From positions 12,814,921 to 12,878,920 of the forward strand of contig NC_053194.1 in assembly GCF_905163445.1 (NCBI RefSeq): 64,000 nucleotides of DNA, written 5' to 3'. Each line of letters opens with the position of its first letter. The stretch's first letter is position 1. Both the position numbers and the translations under genes were made by a program. Below the pieces are notes generated by a model, which worked only from the letters and a program-made list of their open reading frames with translations, did no database searches and was not told the origin of the DNA. Shown one piece after another: positions 30,446 to 40,852 of the stretch. This DNA is from Pararge aegeria (Eukaryota > Arthropoda > Insecta > Lepidoptera > Nymphalidae).

Positions 30446-30776
30446 GACAACTCACTCTAACGCCTTTTAAACGAATACACTACACTATTCCTACATACAG
30501 CCTTAATACAAGATTTGCTAGCTCGCAATCGAGAAGTCGCTTTCGAGTATTGAAATACTTGAACATCGGAGTAAAATAAATCTCATTTGCATTGCATTAA
30601 ATCTCAAATTTGCCAACAATTCTTTAGCTCGGGCTTTTGACAGAAAGTTTGTTAAAGGAAAACAATAAGATAAGTAAGTGATTTAAGGTCCATTTTACTT
30701 TGACGATGCAGAGTTTAATATGCGAAAACGATTCTTCTATTGCGAACTCGAAAATATTGTACTAAGGTACTGATGT
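30446..30776 (+). repeat. Repeat R, longest copy
   Basis: AACGCCTTTTAAACGAATAC, CTAGCTCGCAATCGAGAAGT, GAACATCGGAGTAAAATAAA, TTTTGACAGAAAGTTTGTTA and GGTCCATTTTACTTTGACGA. The last parts recur at 51110-51230 and 3198-3290. No frame runs through it, and it starts directly after repeat H copy 3. Confidence 0.6.
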
Positions 30777-31260
30777 GAAGTTTGGTGATAGCAGATCAGG
30801 GTGCATAGTGTGAGATTGAGATTATCTTACTTATTCCTTAATATTTTTACTATTTATTTACTTAGATACTTATTCGATCGCGTAAAAGTTAACTACGATT
30901 AGTATGGAATCGAAAGAGTGCCATCTAGTGACAGTACCGTTTTCTGGGGTTCTCACAGTACAGTTGCACTCCCCTTTTTAATTATACAGAGTATTTGGTT
31001 TAAGGCAGACATGGCAGTTCTCCAAACAATATAATAGGTATTAAGATGTGATCTTAGCAGTCCGTACAGAGATTTTTTTCAGTGGTAACCATATATATAT
31101 TTTTTTTAAATCATTACATAAATAGATACTCAAAAATGCTTTCATATTTAAGCATAGGTAAAAATTTTTTATAGAAATTGAACCTTATTTACCTATACTA
31201 TCCTTAGCACGAAAGATATCGCTAGAGCACGTTATGTGATCTACACCGGTTATTATCATT
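30777..31260. other. Unassigned AT-rich stretch
   Basis: It begins with a possible L1 scrap (GGTGATAGCAGATCAGGGTG, 30782-30802). Nothing else was recognised. Confidence 0.4.
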
Positions 31261-31267
31261 AATTTAG

Positions 31268-31375
31268 TAATTTATGACGCACGCCAACTCGCATTGGACC
31301 AGCGTGGTGGGCCTAAGTCACGTCTAAAGAGGAGGCCCGTACCCTGCCAGGATAATAATAATGATGATGATATGA
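31268..31375 (+). repeat. SINE-C/D-type 3' end
   Basis: CCAACTCGCATTGGACCAGC, GTGGTGGGCCTAAG and GAGGAGGCCCGTACCCTGCC with an AATAATGATGATGAT tail follow the SINE-C 3' order, with some words closer to repeat D. Confidence 0.65.
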
Positions 31376-31718
31376 ACCTTTAAACAGCTACAGTGCTAAT
31401 AACACCCGTTTATCAATATATCTAAAAGGTTTCATAATAAAACGGGGCGCACGTGTTGTTTTCATATCGCAAAATTCATACCTTCACGTCAGCGATACGA
31501 CCGCAATGAAATGGATACGACCAAACTGACCTACATCGAGTAATTCATTCATAAATATTGGAACATTTCGATATTGTACCGAATGTTGGACGTTGCACTG
31601 CGAGTGGGATACTCGTGTTATTTGATCCACGACTACTTAATGATGATGGACAAAATGTACGTGTTTATTTATTACAACGATGACACATATCTTTAATATG
31701 TTATGTTTAATATGTTTC

Positions 31719-31962
31719 ACGGCCGATTGGCGCAGTTTGCAGCGACCCTGCTTTCTAAGTCCACAGCCGTAGGTTCGATTCCCACAACTGGAAAATGTTT
31801 GTGTGATGAGCATGAATGTTTTTCAGTGTCTCGGTGTTTATATGTATATTCTAAGTATTTATGTATATTATTCATAAAATCAGTTATAACACAAGCTACG
31901 CTTACTTTGGGGCTGGGTGGCGATGTTTGTATTGTCGTAGTATATTTATTTACTTATATGTA
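31719..31962 (+). repeat. SINE-A, sense, full length
   Basis: GGCCGATTGGCGCAGTTTGC (A box) and AGGTTCGATTCCCACAACTG (B box, GGTTCGATTCC at 31772-31782) form the tRNA-like head. GTGTGATGAGCATGAATGTT, TTTCAGTGTC, CTTACTTTGGGGCTGG and a TATATTTATTTACTTAT tail follow. There is a small deletion in the ATTCATAAAAATATTCATC region. Frames over it are not genes. Confidence 0.9.
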
Positions 31963-32049
31963 CTATGTTATATGTTTATTTTATGTTAATTTAGTTTAAA
32001 ATCCTATTATTTCACTTATGTTTGTTGTACTAACTACTAATTTCGAATA

Positions 32050-32172
32050 GCATTTTCTTGTATGCCTTTGGTTGCCTGGAAGAGATCGCTATTTAGCGAT
32101 AAAACCGCCAAATTGTACGTTCTAACCTCTGTCAATTTTCTCTGTGGTGTAAAATAAAAGTGTATTCATTCA
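32050..32172 (+). repeat. L4 Jockey-like LINE 3' end
   Basis: GGTTGCCTGGAAGAGATCGC, TATTTAGCGATAAAACCGCC, GTCAATTTTCTCTGTGGTGT and AAAATAAAAGTG with an (ATTC)n tail at 32160-32175. It is the cleanest L4 copy here. Confidence 0.8.
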
Positions 32173-32725
32173 TTCATACATTGGACCTTCTTGCTTATAA
32201 TGGGTTTATAAAGCAGCTTTCACTATGTAAACCGGCCATATATCAAGAATATATTAAAGTGAATTACTGTATTTAATGTTAGTAAAGCAGACAATTACAC
32301 GAGTCCGTTAGATTCCTTTATAAAATTTACTGTAACACTGATACTGCGTTGGAACTCTCTTGTAAATCACTATCTCTTTGCATTGTTTTATTTCGATACT
32401 AAAATTTGCATGCAGATAATGTATGTGTAATATAAATTATAGGGTGGTGTGTAATTATTATGATACGCACGTAGACATTGTTACGAGCATTTGTAATGTA
32501 CTAATTATACCAACGACTCTCCTGTAGCGGCAGTGTGCGATAGTACCTACATAAAGACTATTAAGAGGAAGGTTGCGGGTTCGATTCTTAGTATAAGATA
32601 CTTACTGGAGCTATTTTAATACCGTTGGATTTTTGAATTGGGTTGGAACGAGTTGTAAAAAAGGTATTTATGGAGAGAACTGTTGGGAATATTTTTACAT
32701 AATCAAATCATAGACATAGCTTTAA
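32173..32725. other. Unassigned stretch
   Basis: AT-rich, with nothing recognised. Confidence 0.4.
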
Positions 32726-32848
32726 GAGTCGCGAAGCTGAAGTAGCAATGAGCGGGCACCGGAGAACCAATTAACATTGGGGTCCCATGGTGCTGGAATG
32801 ACAACCACGCATGAGTAAACGCAGCGTTGGTGGATCTGCCTCGTTTTG
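32726..32848 (+). pseudogene. L2 RTE-like LINE ORF2 fragment, degraded
   Basis: GAGTCGCGAAGCTGAAGTAG, CAATGAGCGGGCACCGGAGA, TTGGGGTCCCATGGTGCTGG and AAACGCAGCGTTGG match 46505-46630. The frame has stops in place of tryptophan codons (TAG and TGA for TGG). The flanking sequence does not continue the LINE. Confidence 0.75.
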
Positions 32849-33340
32849 ACTCTTACCTTGATTTTTATCGTCATAGTGGCATAATCTTCTGATTCAATAA
32901 CAGGCCTTTCTATGATTATAGAAGTATTTTTTTTTACTGTGTGTTGAAATGTCAAATCACTTACCTATTAACAAAAAGCAACAAAAAGACAATAAGATAT
33001 CATTAGAATTGGTCCCTCGGAAAACAAAAGAGTGACATTAGGGTTGGCCCTAATAAAATGGCATTTTGCTATGTTATAATGTCACAGTATTATTTTATTG
33101 AGCTGTAAAAAAATGTTATCATTTGAATAGCGTAATTTTTCGAAATATTGATAGTATAGGGAAGGGTAGACTTTTATGGTTCCCTATATTCAATCATTAC
33201 ATATAACAACAATACGTTGAAAAGTGTCCTTAAAGAAGAATGGATTTTTTTTTGTAAATATTTTTTTTCACAAACTTACCTGCGTCGGGCTTTCAACATA
33301 AGGTAGATAGATTACTTTTTTATAATGATAATTGAGCCCA
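32849..33340. other. Unassigned AT-rich stretch
   Basis: It contains T-rich runs near 33245-33270 and no recognised family. Confidence 0.4.
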
Positions 33341-33344
33341 AGCA

Positions 33345-33605
33345 CATGGCTAATCTAATGGTTAGTGGAAAGTCAAGATCATCTCCCATTAACACTTCCC
33401 ATGGTATGCAAGGAACACAAATTGTCTCTCCGAATAACTGAAGTAATAAGAAAACGTCAGCGCCCCGAGTCTATATACCTAGGTATTAAGACCTGCATGT
33501 TATAACACCGGTTCCCACGCTTTGCAGACCGGAACAGCAATACTGCTTGGCAGCAGAAATCAGCACGACAAGCTCTGGCGCAAAAAGCTCTACTACTGGC
33601 TATTA
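33345..33605 (-). repeat. Repeat I, reversed
   Basis: AATGGTTAGTGGAAAGTCAA, ATGCAAGGAACACAAATTG, CACGCTTTGCAGACCGGAAC and AGCAATACTGCTTGGCAGC follow the family. Confidence 0.75.
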
Positions 33606-33712
33606 TATTCCTGGCCCAAATTTTTTAACTCGAGATTCGATCATGAATTTAAATTATAAGTTTGAACAATACTATGGATCTAATTAAAGATTTTAAACTA
33701 AGTTAAGTGTAG

Positions 33713-33801
33713 TTCAACGGGTAGGTACATACCAAGAAAATATATTTGATTTGTCGATATTACGACCCAGTTGCATGGATCGTCGTCACGACGGGACTGA
33801 G
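33713..33801 (+). repeat. Repeat N copy 2
   Basis: TTCAACGGGTAGGTACATAC, TTGTCGATATTACGACCCAG, TTGCATGGATCGTCGTCACG and ACGGGACT. It aligns with 22903-22998 over about 80 bp; the flanks differ. Confidence 0.75.
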
Positions 33802-33958
33802 GATCTATTGTCAAAGAATTCTGTAATCACAGATTCCGTCAAGACTACACTGTAAGTTTGCCTGTTTTTTCAAACAAATTGTAATCCAAAAATGATTAAA
33901 AAACCTATTTACTTGTTGTATTTACCTACTCTTTTTTTAATAATTTTTTATTGTATAT

Positions 33959-33981
33959 ATGATACCATATTTTGGTATCAT
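33959..33981. repeat. 9-bp hairpin
   Basis: ATGATACCA pairs with TGGTATCAT across TATTT inside a (TA)-rich run. Weaker AT pairing continues outward. Confidence 0.7.
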
Positions 33982-34004
33982 GTATATGATATATGTGTAT
34001 GAAT

Positions 34005-34130
34005 GAATGAATGAGTGAATACACTTTTATTGTAGATACACCACACAAATATATAGAAAAAATTTAACGAAAAGTATACAATTTGGCGGCCTTGTCGCAA
34101 ATAGCTGTCTCTTCCAGGCAACCAATGTCA
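34005..34130 (-). repeat. L4 LINE 3' end, reversed
   Basis: A (GAAT)n tail at 34000-34018, CACTTTTATTGTAGATACAC, GGCGGCCTTGTCGCAAATAG and CTCTTCCAGGCAACCAATG are the reverse complement of 32050-32172. Confidence 0.8.
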
Positions 34131-34309
34131 AATACATGGTAGTGTGTTTTTGTGTTTTTCAATGATTTAGTGAATGTTTTGTGTATAATTAAAAAAAAAA
34201 GAGCATTCTGCACTACTCTATATGAACTATAAGTGTAGGATATTTCATACATTCGTCCTTCTGTGCATTTTTCGTAAGAAGGGCTATAAAATTTTTGCTT
34301 CACTGATTA

Positions 34310-35765
34310 ATAATATATAAATAATACTTAGGCGAGGAAAATCACAGGTGACAAAACTGCTATGGTGCTCTTTTAACGTTTTCGCGCCAATTATCAATGT
34401 CAATTTGTTTTTTCAATTAACCAGTCCATATGCTCACAAAATACAGGACAAACTACGCTGTAGTTAATGTGTTAAGGACATTTCTTGTCAGACTCGCAAG
34501 ATATATTATGGGTAATAGTTTAATGACTTCTAATTTGTGACGGCGAACGCCACGCGATGTCTCACTTTGTTAGAAGCTACAAATAAGCAATTTTTCTTCG
34601 TTAGCCCCGTTTATACCCTGGGAATTACGTCAGAGCTAGACAAGGAATGATTTAAGGTTTTGTTATTCTTTGAGAAAATTGCGTGAATCGTTTAATTAAT
34701 CTGTGAGATATCACGTTTATTTACTTTGAACTCTTTGACCGAAGTTGGCGACAACAATAAAAATTAAATTGATTGTTTCCTAGCCTCTTTGTAATTAAGA
34801 AATAGGTACATCAATATAACCTTGGTTTTATAAGTATGTTTTAACACGAACATGCTTTTTTTTGTATATCTGATTTCTGGACTTTTGTGTGGTGTATTCA
34901 TACATTTATATCGTTTCTAAATCGCAGAAGTATAATATACTCGTAGTTACTTTCGGCAATATGTAATAAAAGGGCTATTGAATGACAGTATTTTTATACT
35001 TTTCGCAGAAGATATAAGGTTGTCGCACATTAAATTTATTAAAATATTAATATTATAAAGCAAGTGCCCGTTCGTTTGTTTTTTTACCGCATAGCCGCTC
35101 AACGGCTGCACCAATCTTGATATTTGTAACAAATAAAGCTGGCATCGGAAAATAGCTTTGAAGCTGTTCCGAGGTTTTGAAAAATGACATATGTTATCTA
35201 TACACAGCTTAGCGGTTAAACTGATCTAAACGAAGTTTTGCAAAGATAATTATTATTCCTATACTTTATAAAGTACATACTTAAGTAGGTACATATAATA
35301 CTTTTTACTGGCGCAAAACTAACTTAACTTTTTACGCGGAATCTGCACTAACGTTACAAAATTTGGATAAATGTATGTTAGTTACTCAAGCAAGCCAGAA
35401 AGGCTGAACGGATCTATATCAAATTTAGCACAGACATAGATTAAAGCCCGGAATAGGCCATAGGCTACTATTTATCCTGGAAAAGTGTGCAAATCCCAAT
35501 GGATAGCCTAGTTTTTGTTTTTTAGAGAGCAGCAGGCAACAACTAGTTTCAAAAAAATGCTGGGCAGTCTATGGGTACCTACTGCCGATAAAAGTGAAAA
35601 CTTAATCTATCTAAATATATACATAGTACACATATAACTCGTGGGAAGCGTGGGTTGGAGATAACGACTCTTTTTGTTTATAAAAAAAATGCTTAACGCG
35701 CCTAAAGGAGTTTTCAATAAGACGCGGGAAGCAAATTGCCCTTCTAGTAAGAAATAAACCTGAGG
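34310..35765. other. Mostly unassigned, with two retroposon remnants
   Basis: At about 35060-35150, GCCCGTTCGTTTG, CGCATAGCCGCTCAACGGCT and GCACCAATCTTGATATTTG, and at 35375-35560, GCCAGAAAGGCTGAACGGAT, AAATTTAGCACAGACATAGA and GGCAACAACTAGTTTC, resemble lepidopteran short retroposons (CTGAACGGATTT...GGGCATCAGCTAGT). The rest, including 34310-35050, shows nothing. Confidence 0.45.
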
Positions 35766-35769
35766 CTTC

Positions 35770-35912
35770 CATAATACATCGGTCTAACACCTGTAGCAAA
35801 CTGCCTGTGGAATACATACAGCCTGACACTGTTACAATTACAATGGACAAACAGAACGTAGGGTGATTCCCACTTTGCATAATGCCTAGGCAAAGGGACG
35901 CATGTCACGAAT
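35770..35912. repeat. Repeat Z copy 1
   Basis: TACAATTACAATGGACAAAC, GGGTGATTCCCACTTTGCAT and AATGCCTAGGCA match 36795-36960 (TACAATTACAAGAAACAAAC, TTTGCATAATGCGTAGGCAG). The copies lie about 1 kb apart on either side of SINE-A and SINE-C. Confidence 0.6.
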
Positions 35913-35922
35913 AGGTGAAAAT

Positions 35923-36183
35923 GAATAAATAATAAATATACTACGACATACACACATCGCCATCTAGCCCCAAAGTAAACTTAGCTTGTGCTATGTGTAC
36001 TAAGATAAGTGATGAATATTTTTATGAATAATGTACATAAATACTTATTATATAGATATAGGTAAACACCCAGACATTAAAAAACATTCTTGTTCATCAC
36101 ACAAACATTTTCCAGTTGTGGGAATCGAACCCATGGCTTTAGACCCAGAAAGCAGGGTCGCTGCCCACTGCGCCAATCGGCCG
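35923..36183 (-). repeat. SINE-A, full length, reversed
   Basis: AATAAATAATAAATATACTA tail, CATCTAGCCCCAAAGTAAAC, TCCAGTTGTGGGAATCGAAC and TGCCCACTGCGCCAATCGGC head. It is the most complete reversed copy along with 23919. Confidence 0.9.
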
Positions 36184-36187
36184 CCAA

Positions 36188-36217
36188 GGTAGGAAGGTAG
36201 GTAGGTAGGTAGGTAGG
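36188..36217. repeat. (GGTA)n microsatellite between SINE-A and SINE-C
   Basis: About seven GGTA units, with one interruption, between the tRNA-like heads of two divergent SINEs. Confidence 0.9.
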
Positions 36218-36344
36218 ATGTGATAGCCTAGCGGCTAAAATCTCGGCTTCCCTTTCAGCGGGACCTAGTTCGATCTCCTATACCTAGTGTTTCGTAGTTT
36301 TGTGCGTATTAAGCAATTGAATGCAACTTTCTTTAACAGTAAAA
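36218..36344 (+). repeat. SINE-C, left part of an interrupted copy
   Basis: GTGATAGCCTAGCGGCTAAA (A-box region) and CTAGTTCGATCTCC (decayed B box) precede ATTGAATGCAACTTTCTTTA and the 8-bp word CAGTAAAA (36337-36344), which is repeated after the insertion. Confidence 0.8.
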
Positions 36345-36577
36345 TCATATTTTTTTTTCCTTACAGGAGGGGAAATCCTCATGGACACCCGCAGCGCTAG
36401 GTAGTGCCGGACTTTTACCGGCTAAAACCCCCCCTTTCACCTCGTTGACCGTGTACTCGCCTTTCGGCCTAAAACACGACAACGATTTTGAAAATTTTTG
36501 TTGGACTTGTTTGTCTTCTCTTTTCTTCTTTCTCCTTTTCCTGCATAATAGTCTCTAAATACTTTGCGACAGTCACC
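36345..36577 (-). mobile_element. Retroposon nested in SINE-C, 8-bp TSD
   Basis: A 233-bp insertion has a T-rich left end (poly-A on the minus strand), then GGAGGGGAAATCCTCATGGA, GGACTTTTACCGGCTAAAAC, CCCCCCTTTC and CGTGTACTCGCCTTTCGGCC. CAGTAAAA flanks it at 36337-36344 and 36578-36585. The words GACTCTTACTGACTAAAAACC and CCGTGTACTCGCTTTTCG are familiar from lepidopteran retroposons, so this is probably a known family. The 61-codon minus frame is not supported. Confidence 0.75.
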
Positions 36578-36668
36578 CAGTAAAAACATCTTGAGGAAAT
36601 CTGCTTTCCTGAAAGTTCTTCGGAATGCTCACAAAGGCGTGGGAAGTCTACCAATCCCGCGATTGTAG
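36578..36668 (+). repeat. SINE-C, right part of an interrupted copy
   Basis: CAGTAAAAACATCTTGAGGA, AATGCTCACAAAGGCGTGGG and AAGTCTACCAATCCCGCG continue the family after the insertion. Confidence 0.75.
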
Positions 36669-36794
36669 CCCGTTCGTGATCCGTAGTTTAACATTGTAAC
36701 TTAAAAACCAACAATAAAGTATAAATTTAGAGGTAATTTATCAATAAAAGCTGGTACTTTTAGCCCAGCTTTATCTATACAGTATCATTTCTCA

Positions 36795-36960
36795 GTCGCA
36801 GTAGGCTGACACCTGCGGCCGTCTAGCCGCCACAGATAAAATATACGGGCTGTCCACCGATACAATTACAAGAAACAAACAAAACACGTAGCGTGGCGGA
36901 TAATTCTGGTTTGCATAATGCGTAGGCAGTAGTAATGTGTGTTTCCTTGCTGGCCGGCGC
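36795..36960. repeat. Repeat Z copy 2
   Basis: GCGGCCGTCTAGCCGCCACA, GGCTGTCCACCGATACAATT and GGCGGATAATTCTGG precede the TTTGCATAATGCGTAGGCAG shared with copy 1. It is GC-richer than its surroundings. Confidence 0.6.
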
Positions 36961-37132
36961 ATTACCATAGACTAATAAAGTTTATATTAAACAATTGAAC
37001 AGATTGAAAGTTATTGGCAACATTATAAAACAGTACCTATACTGTTTCATCATAATCATCGTATATTTATAATAATAATAATAAATTTATTTAATTCATA
37101 GTGGTAAAAACATTAAAAATACCAATTTTTAA

Positions 37133-37302
37133 ATGAAGCAAAATATAATAAAGCCATCTGACAGGCTGATTTGTGAATCTAAACCATCCAGGGTGCCACC
37201 CAAACGCATACCAAAAAATTCATTCAAATCGGTCCAGCCGTTTAGGAGGAGTTCAGTGACATACACACACGCACGCGAGAAATATATTTATATAGAAGAT
37301 AG
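37133..37302 (+). repeat. Repeat K, short retroposon 3' part
   Basis: CAGGCTGATTTGTGAATCTA, CATCCAGGGTGCCACCCAAA, AAATCGGTCCAGCCGTTTAG and GAGTTCAGTGACATACACAC, ending in ATATATTTATATAGAAGAT. The reversed copy at 48841-49025 keeps GACAGATGGCGCTGGGGTC and CGCTAGTA at its 5' end. The 62-codon frame is a shadow. Confidence 0.7.
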
Positions 37303-37744
37303 CTTTTGGATCTCTTCCTGATAGAAGGTATCAGTTATTGCACATAATAATTTATAACTAGTGAGTGTTACAATTTCAAATAATATAATTTTTTTTTGAA
37401 AATTACAAACTATAATATTTATTTTATTTACATCTATTGGCGAATCAAAATTAACTAAATCGTGAAAATTCAATTTTTACTTACTACTGTCATAAAATAT
37501 CATAAAAGACCAGCTATTGTAAATATAGCAAACGTATTATGTTTTAAATACGTTACAATTCTTTTTTTTCTAATTTCCTATTTCATTCAAAATTAAACTT
37601 TATTTTAATCTGTAGTGTTAGTATGTTGTTATTTTTGATTTTCTTTTTGCATAGTATTAATTTTGTTATTATATATATATTTTTCTCTGTCCTCTTGTTG
37701 TAGTATGTGGTAATTTATTTATTGTGGTTAATAAATGTTTATTA

Positions 37745-37960
37745 TTATTATTATTTTCTATCATTTATTCTATTTAATTCTTAACAATGCGTAAAAATAA
37801 AATAAAAAACACTATTAAAAATTTATAAAAAAAGCATCCACCCTCCGCTTGCGGGGCTTTTGGGCATTCAAAACCGGCGGTCAGGGCTCCAGAGTGAGGA
37901 ACCTCCTCACAATACGCGCCGTTTCAAGGACGGACGTTTATGACGTTTTATTATTATTAT
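37745..37960 (-). pseudogene. L5 LINE 3' end, reversed
   Basis: A (TTA)n tail, AAACACTATTAAAAATTTAT, CCTCCGCTTGCGGGGCTTTT, GGCGGTCAGGGCTCCAGAGT and GAGGAACCTCCTCACAATAC are the reverse complement of the end of the L5 frame (VRRFL) and its 3' UTR. GCGCCGTTTCAAGGACG is the last coding portion. It is truncated 5' of that. Confidence 0.8.
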
Positions 37961-38086
37961 TTAATCAATTTAATTTTTTATTTGAGTTAGGAGAATTGAG
38001 ATATAATATGTAGATTATTTAATAAGTGCGGCGTACTGGGTGTGTGTAGGTGTGTGTATGTGTGCGGGTGTGTGTGTGGTGTTATA

Positions 38087-38345
38087 TTAACCCATCACCG
38101 GCTCACTACAGGGCACGGGTTTCCACCCACGATGAGAAGTGTTAGGCCGTCCATGTTCAGCTGGCCCAGTACGGATTGGTGGACTCCACATGCCTTTGGG
38201 AACATTATAGAGAACCCTTAGGAATGCAGGTTTCCTTACGATGTTTTCTTTCAATGTACGAGTATATGAGCAAGTTATATTTAAGAGGTGCGTGCTGGGA
38301 TTTGAACTCGGCCCACCGAGAGTAAAGCTAAAATCCGAACCACTA
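38087..38345 (-). repeat. SINE-C, full length, reversed
   Basis: ACCCATCACCGGCTCACTAC, GGCCCAGTACGGATTGGTGG, GTTTCCTTACGATGTTTTCT and GTGCGTGCTGGGATTTGAAC with CCCACCGAGAGTAAAGC at the head. It is preceded by a (TG)n-rich patch at 38040-38080. Confidence 0.85.
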
Positions 38346-38744
38346 GTTATAAAGTTTATACAATTTTTATATGCTAGTAATAAATCTTATAAAGTTCTCA
38401 AATTCCGGAATTCTAAAATTGGAATGCTTATTATTTTATAGGCAAAAAGCGAGTCAAAAATGTTAAGGTATCCGTCCCAAATTAGATCTCGTTCTAATTT
38501 CAATAGTTATTTTTAAATATTTTTAGGGGAATTTGTTTAATTTGTACCTACCTACCTACGCTGAATTCTCCACGAAAAAAAAAACTTTTTTGAACTTCAA
38601 CCAAATCATGATTTTAATTTTTACTACAATAAAAAAACTATAAAACTTCTTTTGGCGCGTTAGGGAAAATAATACGAGTTATTTTTTACGACGCGCACAT
38701 TGTCACAAAAAACTGACACCGTGAAGTTAGCTATAACAAAATTA

Positions 38745-38815
38745 GGGGTGCTGGGATTCGATCTCGTCCCCCTGAAAGTAAAGTCGAGCTCCTACCCAAT
38801 GCGCTATCACGCTGA
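38745..38815 (-). repeat. SINE-C head, reversed
   Basis: GGGTGCTGGGATTCGATCTC (reversed B box), GAAAGTAAAGTCGAGCTCCT and ACCCAATGCGCTATCACGCT are the tRNA-like head only. Confidence 0.75.
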
Positions 38816-39194
38816 CAAAAATATATAATAATATAAATAATAAATTTAAGGACTTAAAATAGAGACATAAGACGGAGTTTACCTTAAAGCAATTTCAAAA
38901 ACACTGTACTTATTCAATTTGGAAGTTACATTCTCAAGCAATTTGCCACGTCTACTCCAATTTAAACTCTTTTGTACGTTAGACAAGTTTGCATCCGTGA
39001 GATACATGCAGCGCGGTACAAAGTCGATTATAAATTGTAAAGGAATTAATGTTGCGCTGTTTCTGTTTGAGCAGAGAATTATTTGAGGCGTATTAGGGTT
39101 TCCACCCACTGTACCGGCGTGGTGACAGAACTTGCATGCCATTGAATCGGTTTGTTGCCACTCATCAGTCCATGTTGGAGTGTGTAGTGCCTAC
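38816..39194. other. Unassigned stretch
   Basis: An 87-codon minus frame (38879-39142) has balanced composition but no motif, second copy or splice context that I could recognise. I do not call a gene. Confidence 0.4.
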
Positions 39195-39310
39195 ATACTA
39201 ATTAATACCCTATAACAGTCCATAGCTGGACGAAAGGTCTCTCCCGACAGGAGGGTTTGCCCATAATCAGTACGGTGGGCAGACGGATTAGTGATCTTCG
39301 TCATCCGGTT
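39195..39310 (-). repeat. L1 3' part, reversed
   Basis: CCTATAACAGTCCATAGCTG, GACGAAAGGTCTCTCCCGAC, AGGAGGGTTTGCCCATAATC and GGCAGACGGATTAGTGATC are the same segment as 4365-4660, uninterrupted. This copy establishes that the SINE-A at 4417 is an insertion. Confidence 0.75.
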
Positions 39311-40541
39311 TATGGGGGCGGTTTATGCAGGATGTGTTCCTTGTTATTACGTTCATAGGTGATCGTTTTCTACTTACTGTTTACCACTTTAACGCTTGGT
39401 TCATCAATTATTCCTATACAAAAAGTGATGAACCAAAATTTAGAAAAGACAAAAGAGCATCGTTTAGTTTCCATTCGGCTGCTTGTTGTTTTGCGGATCC
39501 ATCTTAATCCATATGGTACAATGCTACATATCCAATTGGCATGCGAATAAGCCTTAAAAAGATCAATTTCGGGTAGCAATCTTGTCCGCAAGTGTGCCTC
39601 GAGGCCCTTACCCAGTCACCTCACTATCCGATCACCTGTTTATTTAGATTAAGCGTGCCTACAGTTCGCCTGTTAAAGAATGCATTTTTGACAGGTTGTG
39701 ATCGAATGGGCGATGTTACTATGAATATTATTGACGTTGAATTTGAACCCTCTTTGATATTTCCTCCCCCATATCGAAAACCTTGTAATAATTTAAAACA
39801 ATTATAGTTAAAAAACAATAAATAAGCTAAATAAAATAAATAATAGTTTTGTATGACCAACTGGTCCAATAGTTAGCAAGTTTATCAAGGTCCTGGGTTT
39901 CAATTACTTGCAATTATAGTAGTTAAAGTTCAACGCGTTGGAGTATCGTCTACGTTCTATTCTCTCTTCAATGAGAGCGGAGGCCTGTGCCCCGCAGAGA
40001 GATGTCAGGAAAGCATTTATTCAGAAGTCGGACTTTAGTTGGCAAAGCCCCTTATTTTATCTGGAGCTCTATTTTTTCCGTGGCGATAAAAGGTGAAGAA
40101 ATCGTGCGAAAGGAAATTGGCCGTTTGTCTGTGGCCACAACACTTTGTAACGTACGCCTTTCGCCCGCCTGTTTTATTGTTGGGAAAACAATAGAAAATA
40201 AATTTGATATTTTGTCCGCCATTCCGAGCGACAGAATTAGATTCGTTTACTTTGACTCGGTTTAGTTTTGTGTATTGTTTTATTGCTTTATTATATTCTC
40301 TTGGGTGACGGACCGAAGGATTTTAAACAGAACTGACGGGAATGGTGACGTGGTTTTAACTCATAGCTCTTCTTTAGGCCAACTTTACTTCTAATATTAT
40401 ACATAGGAGAAAATGGCGTGTATTAAACAATATACCTGAAGATTTATTTTTGCCTTTCTTTTTGTATATATTATTTAATGACTTACTTAGAAAAATAGTT
40501 GTTAGTTGAAACTTGAATATAATATTAATTTAGCGTAGGTA
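39311..40541. other. Unassigned stretch
   Basis: Several overlapping frames of 60-92 codons on both strands (39325-40265) cancel each other out. No domain, repeat or RNA gene was recognised. Confidence 0.45.
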
Positions 40542-40852
40542 AGCGGTGATAGCTCAGTGGGTAGGACTTCGACTTCACCTTTCGGGGGGCCGAGTTCGAA
40601 TCCCTGCATTCACCTCTAACTTTTCCAAGTTATGTACGTTTTTTACACAATTCATAAATCACTTGCATCAACGGTGAAGGCAAGCTACCTAGGCAAGATC
40701 GTGAGGAAACCTACATGCTTTACAGTTCTCGATAATTTTCTCAAAAGGTGTGTGGAGTCCACCAATCCGCACTGGGCCAGCGTGGTGGACTGCAGCCTTA
40801 ACCCCTTCTGCTTGAGGGGGGAGACCCGTGCCCTGTAGTGAGCCGGTATTAA
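40542..40852 (+). repeat. SINE-C, full length with intact pol III boxes
   Basis: AGCGGTGATAGCTCAGTGGG (A-box region 40550-40563) and CGAGTTCGAATCCCTGC (B box 40594-40604), then TTGCATCAACGGTGAAGGCA, GATCGTGAGGAAACCTACAT, GCCAGCGTGGTGGACTGCAG and GAGACCCGTGCCCTGTAGTG. This is the best copy of the head. The tail is cut by an L3 end at 40853. Confidence 0.9.

Noticed and set aside
31703..31999. 98-codon plus-strand frame
   Set aside because: It is a translated SINE-A copy; the same peptide-like words appear in other SINE-A copies in both strands.
40542..40610. Possible functional tRNA gene
   Set aside because: A and B boxes are present, but a complete cloverleaf is not evident and the sequence continues as a SINE-C body; it is a SINE head.
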